Shown: in pieces, positions 62,120-64,000 of the stretch
Position numbering within the stretch: position 1 is the stretch's first letter
Layout: every line of letters starts with the position of its first letter
DNA from: Castor canadensis
Lineage: Eukaryota > Chordata > Mammalia > Rodentia > Castoridae
Length of the DNA stretch: 64,000 nt
Direction: 5' to 3'
Assembly (NCBI RefSeq): GCF_047511655.1
Contig: NC_133401.1
Location: 17,977,501 to 18,041,500, forward strand
The notes under the pieces: generated by a model
Told to the model about the DNA's origin: nothing
Database searches by the model: none
The model's input: only the letters and a program-made list of their open reading frames with translations
Position numbers and translations under genes: made by a program

Positions 62120-64000
62120 GAAATGACCCAACATACTAAGAGGCCCAAAGTGGTTAACGACAATGAGCAGTCAGTCTGAGTCAGGTTTGTTTTGGCTCAG
62201 CGGGACAGAACAGACACAATACAAAAGCAAAGCCTGTCAGCTGCCCAGGCCAACTCTCTGATCCCAGGCTAAGCAGGGCCAGCCTGGTGCCGTGTCAAGG
62301 ATTTTGACTGCAAAGTGGAAAAGTCAGGGGATTACCTTCTGCTCAGGCCCCAGGCTGCTTCCCTTGGCCCTGCATACACCAGTCCTGGCACTGCCTCACA
62401 AGGTGACAGATGACGGCAGAAGATCTCTGAATCCCAACCTCTTCCCACAGAGATGGGAGGGAAGTCCTCAAAGGAGTAAGTGACTTGCATAGGTTTAGTT
62501 GGCAAATCTTGAAGAAGCAGGGGACAAACATCTGAGCGTCTGAGATGATGGCAGTAGACAGAGGCAAAGGCCACTCACAGTGACCCATGCACTGTGGGGC
62601 TGGGGAAGGCCACATCTGAGAAGGGAGCTCAGGGCCATCCAGACACAGGGAGGAGCACTCCAAAGACCCCAAGTCAGGTGCATACTGGTGAGCTCAAGGA
62701 AGAGAAGTAGCGCAGGATGGCCACAGTGTGTAAAGTGGCAGGAAAAGAGGCTGGAGACACCTCAGGCCAGAGATCCTGTTCCAATGCAACAGGCGGCAGA
62801 GAGACTGGCCAGGAGGGAGAAGCCCCAGCTACCAGCTCCACTAAACCGTCTCTGCATGTTCACTCCAGACTTCCCATGCCAGGCCAGGTGGGCTCATGCC
62901 ACCTATCCAAGGGACCTCCTGACTAAAACTGCAGACCTTCCCTCTCTACCTCCTGTATGATATCCACAAAAGCTCCTCTGGAAGGGTGTGAGTGGCACAG
63001 TGCGTGTGACAGCTAACAGTCCCTTCTGTGTTGACCTCCAGGCTGCCTCCATTGCACTTTTCCATCCCCTTCTCCCCCCTCACCCCTCCCCACCAAGCCT
63101 CGCCAGGTTAGGAATAGAGGGAACTGGTTTGGGCTGGCCTGGTTCAGGGCTGTCTATAATTACCATAGTTTTGCTCTCTCCCCCTCCCAACATGGAGGAA
63201 GCAGTCTTAGGTCTCCCAGGCGCAGCCACCAGCCTCCAGCAGCTGCCATATGGAGGGCTGTGTGCTGCCAGGAAAGCCCGGGCCCAGGTGGGACCTGGTC
63301 AGGACTCTGTGCAGAGGCAGGCTCAGCTTCCCTCCCTCTCACCTCCATCCCAGGCACTTCCTGGGCTGGCTCCAGAAACATGCCCTTCTCCCCCAGCACC
63401 CTAAGGACCTCAGAAGGTTGAGCAGAGGAGCACCTCCCCATCTGAGGACTGAGATCCTCTCTCACAGGCCTGTCCTTCATGGTTCTTTCCTGACTAAGGG
63501 CCCACTCACCTGATTTTCCAGCAGTAGCCTCAGCGGGGAAGAAAGGATCCCGGGGCCTGCCATGTCCTTAGATGCCTCAGTGCAGCTCTCAAGGTACCTT
63601 ATGTGTGTGTGTGCCTTCACAATGCCAGCGTTGGGCGCCAGGGCCCAGGGGTATTACTGAATATGACCACCCTGCGTTACACAGGACAGGTCCCTCAGTG
63701 GGTGTGGGGTCTGTCCAACTGACACTGCATGAAGTGGCAGGGCTGGGAAAGGAGCTTTGGACTCTGCACCCCTATCCTGCCCTTGACTCTCACTCAGTAT
63801 CCCACAGTGCTCTGGAAAATGAAGAGGGCGAGCCAGGTCCCTGCCTGCCAGCATCTCCTTGGGATGAAGCAGCCAAAGTGGCCACTTCTTCCTGACAAGT
63901 GGACTGTACTCTCTGCTCAGCAGTGCTGAGCCTCCTCTAGGCCGGGGGTGGGGCGGGCGGGTAGGGAGGGGAATGAATGACGCCAGCCCCCTGCCGGGTT
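62120..64000. other. NAPA intron 1, repeat-poor part
   Basis: No SINE or exon is recognised. The last 60 bases become GC-rich (GGGGTGGGGCGGGCGGG near 63945), possibly the edge of the NAPA promoter island, which would lie beyond the window together with exon 1. Confidence 0.5.

Noticed and set aside
60000-64000. Search for NAPA exon 1 (MDNSGKEAEAM...)
   Set aside because: No minus-strand match to the start codon, the acidic N-terminus or the hydrophobic FFSGLFG loop was found; the exon must lie past the window.

Overview
The window is mammalian nuclear DNA. Interspersed SINEs are very dense, the coding sequence is split into many short exons with GT-AG introns, and three consecutive genes read as recognisable vertebrate orthologues. 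The commonest SINE has a B1-like head (box 'GGCTCACACCTGTAATCC') joined to an ID/tRNA-like tail ('GTGGCTCAAGTGGTAGAG ... GAGTTCAAACCCCAGTAC') and an A-tail. That points to a rodent, and from memory the consensus looks most like beaver (Castor). The species is inference; the rodent call is firmer. Gene order matches human chromosome 19q13.3 (MEIS3 - SLC8A2 - KPTN - NAPA).

All three genes lie on the minus strand. SLC8A2 (Na+/Ca2+ exchanger 2) runs from a GC- and GA-rich promoter near 33.7-34.1 kb to a stop codon at 5967. It has a non-coding first exon and nine coding exons, one of only 18 nt. The joined reading frame is 2763 nt, or 920 residues. KPTN (kaptin) runs from a start codon at 45087 to a stop at 36520. 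It has twelve exons, 1311 nt and 436 residues. NAPA (alpha-SNAP) enters from the right edge: exons 2-11 are present (59966 down to the stop at 48295), with a 3' UTR ending at an AATAAA near 47.7 kb. Its first exon lies beyond base 64000. All intron phases in the three reconstructions agree and no frame is broken.

Region by region: 1-4.7 kb is repeat-rich intergenic DNA downstream of SLC8A2. 4.7-34.1 kb is SLC8A2. 34.1-36.5 kb is a short intergenic stretch holding a CA-rich tract and an unusual degenerate repeat array. 36.5-45.3 kb is KPTN with its CpG-rich promoter. 45.3-47.7 kb is intergenic. 47.7-64 kb is NAPA. The genes do not form a pathway: a plasma-membrane ion exchanger, a lysosomal/mTORC1-linked and actin-linked protein, and a membrane-fusion adaptor are simply neighbours in a conserved block.

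The unusual content is non-coding. It includes a homotypic cluster of octamer-like motifs (28.04-28.57 kb), an inverted repeat built of 'TTCCCAGAATCCC' units (7.9-9.8 kb), oppositely oriented 'GGTCTAACC' repeat arrays around the last KPTN exon, TAATTA-rich homeodomain-type clusters in two SLC8A2 introns, tetranucleotide arrays flanking SLC8A2 exon 3, and several decayed minisatellites. I found no viral system, CRISPR array or other undescribed gene system.
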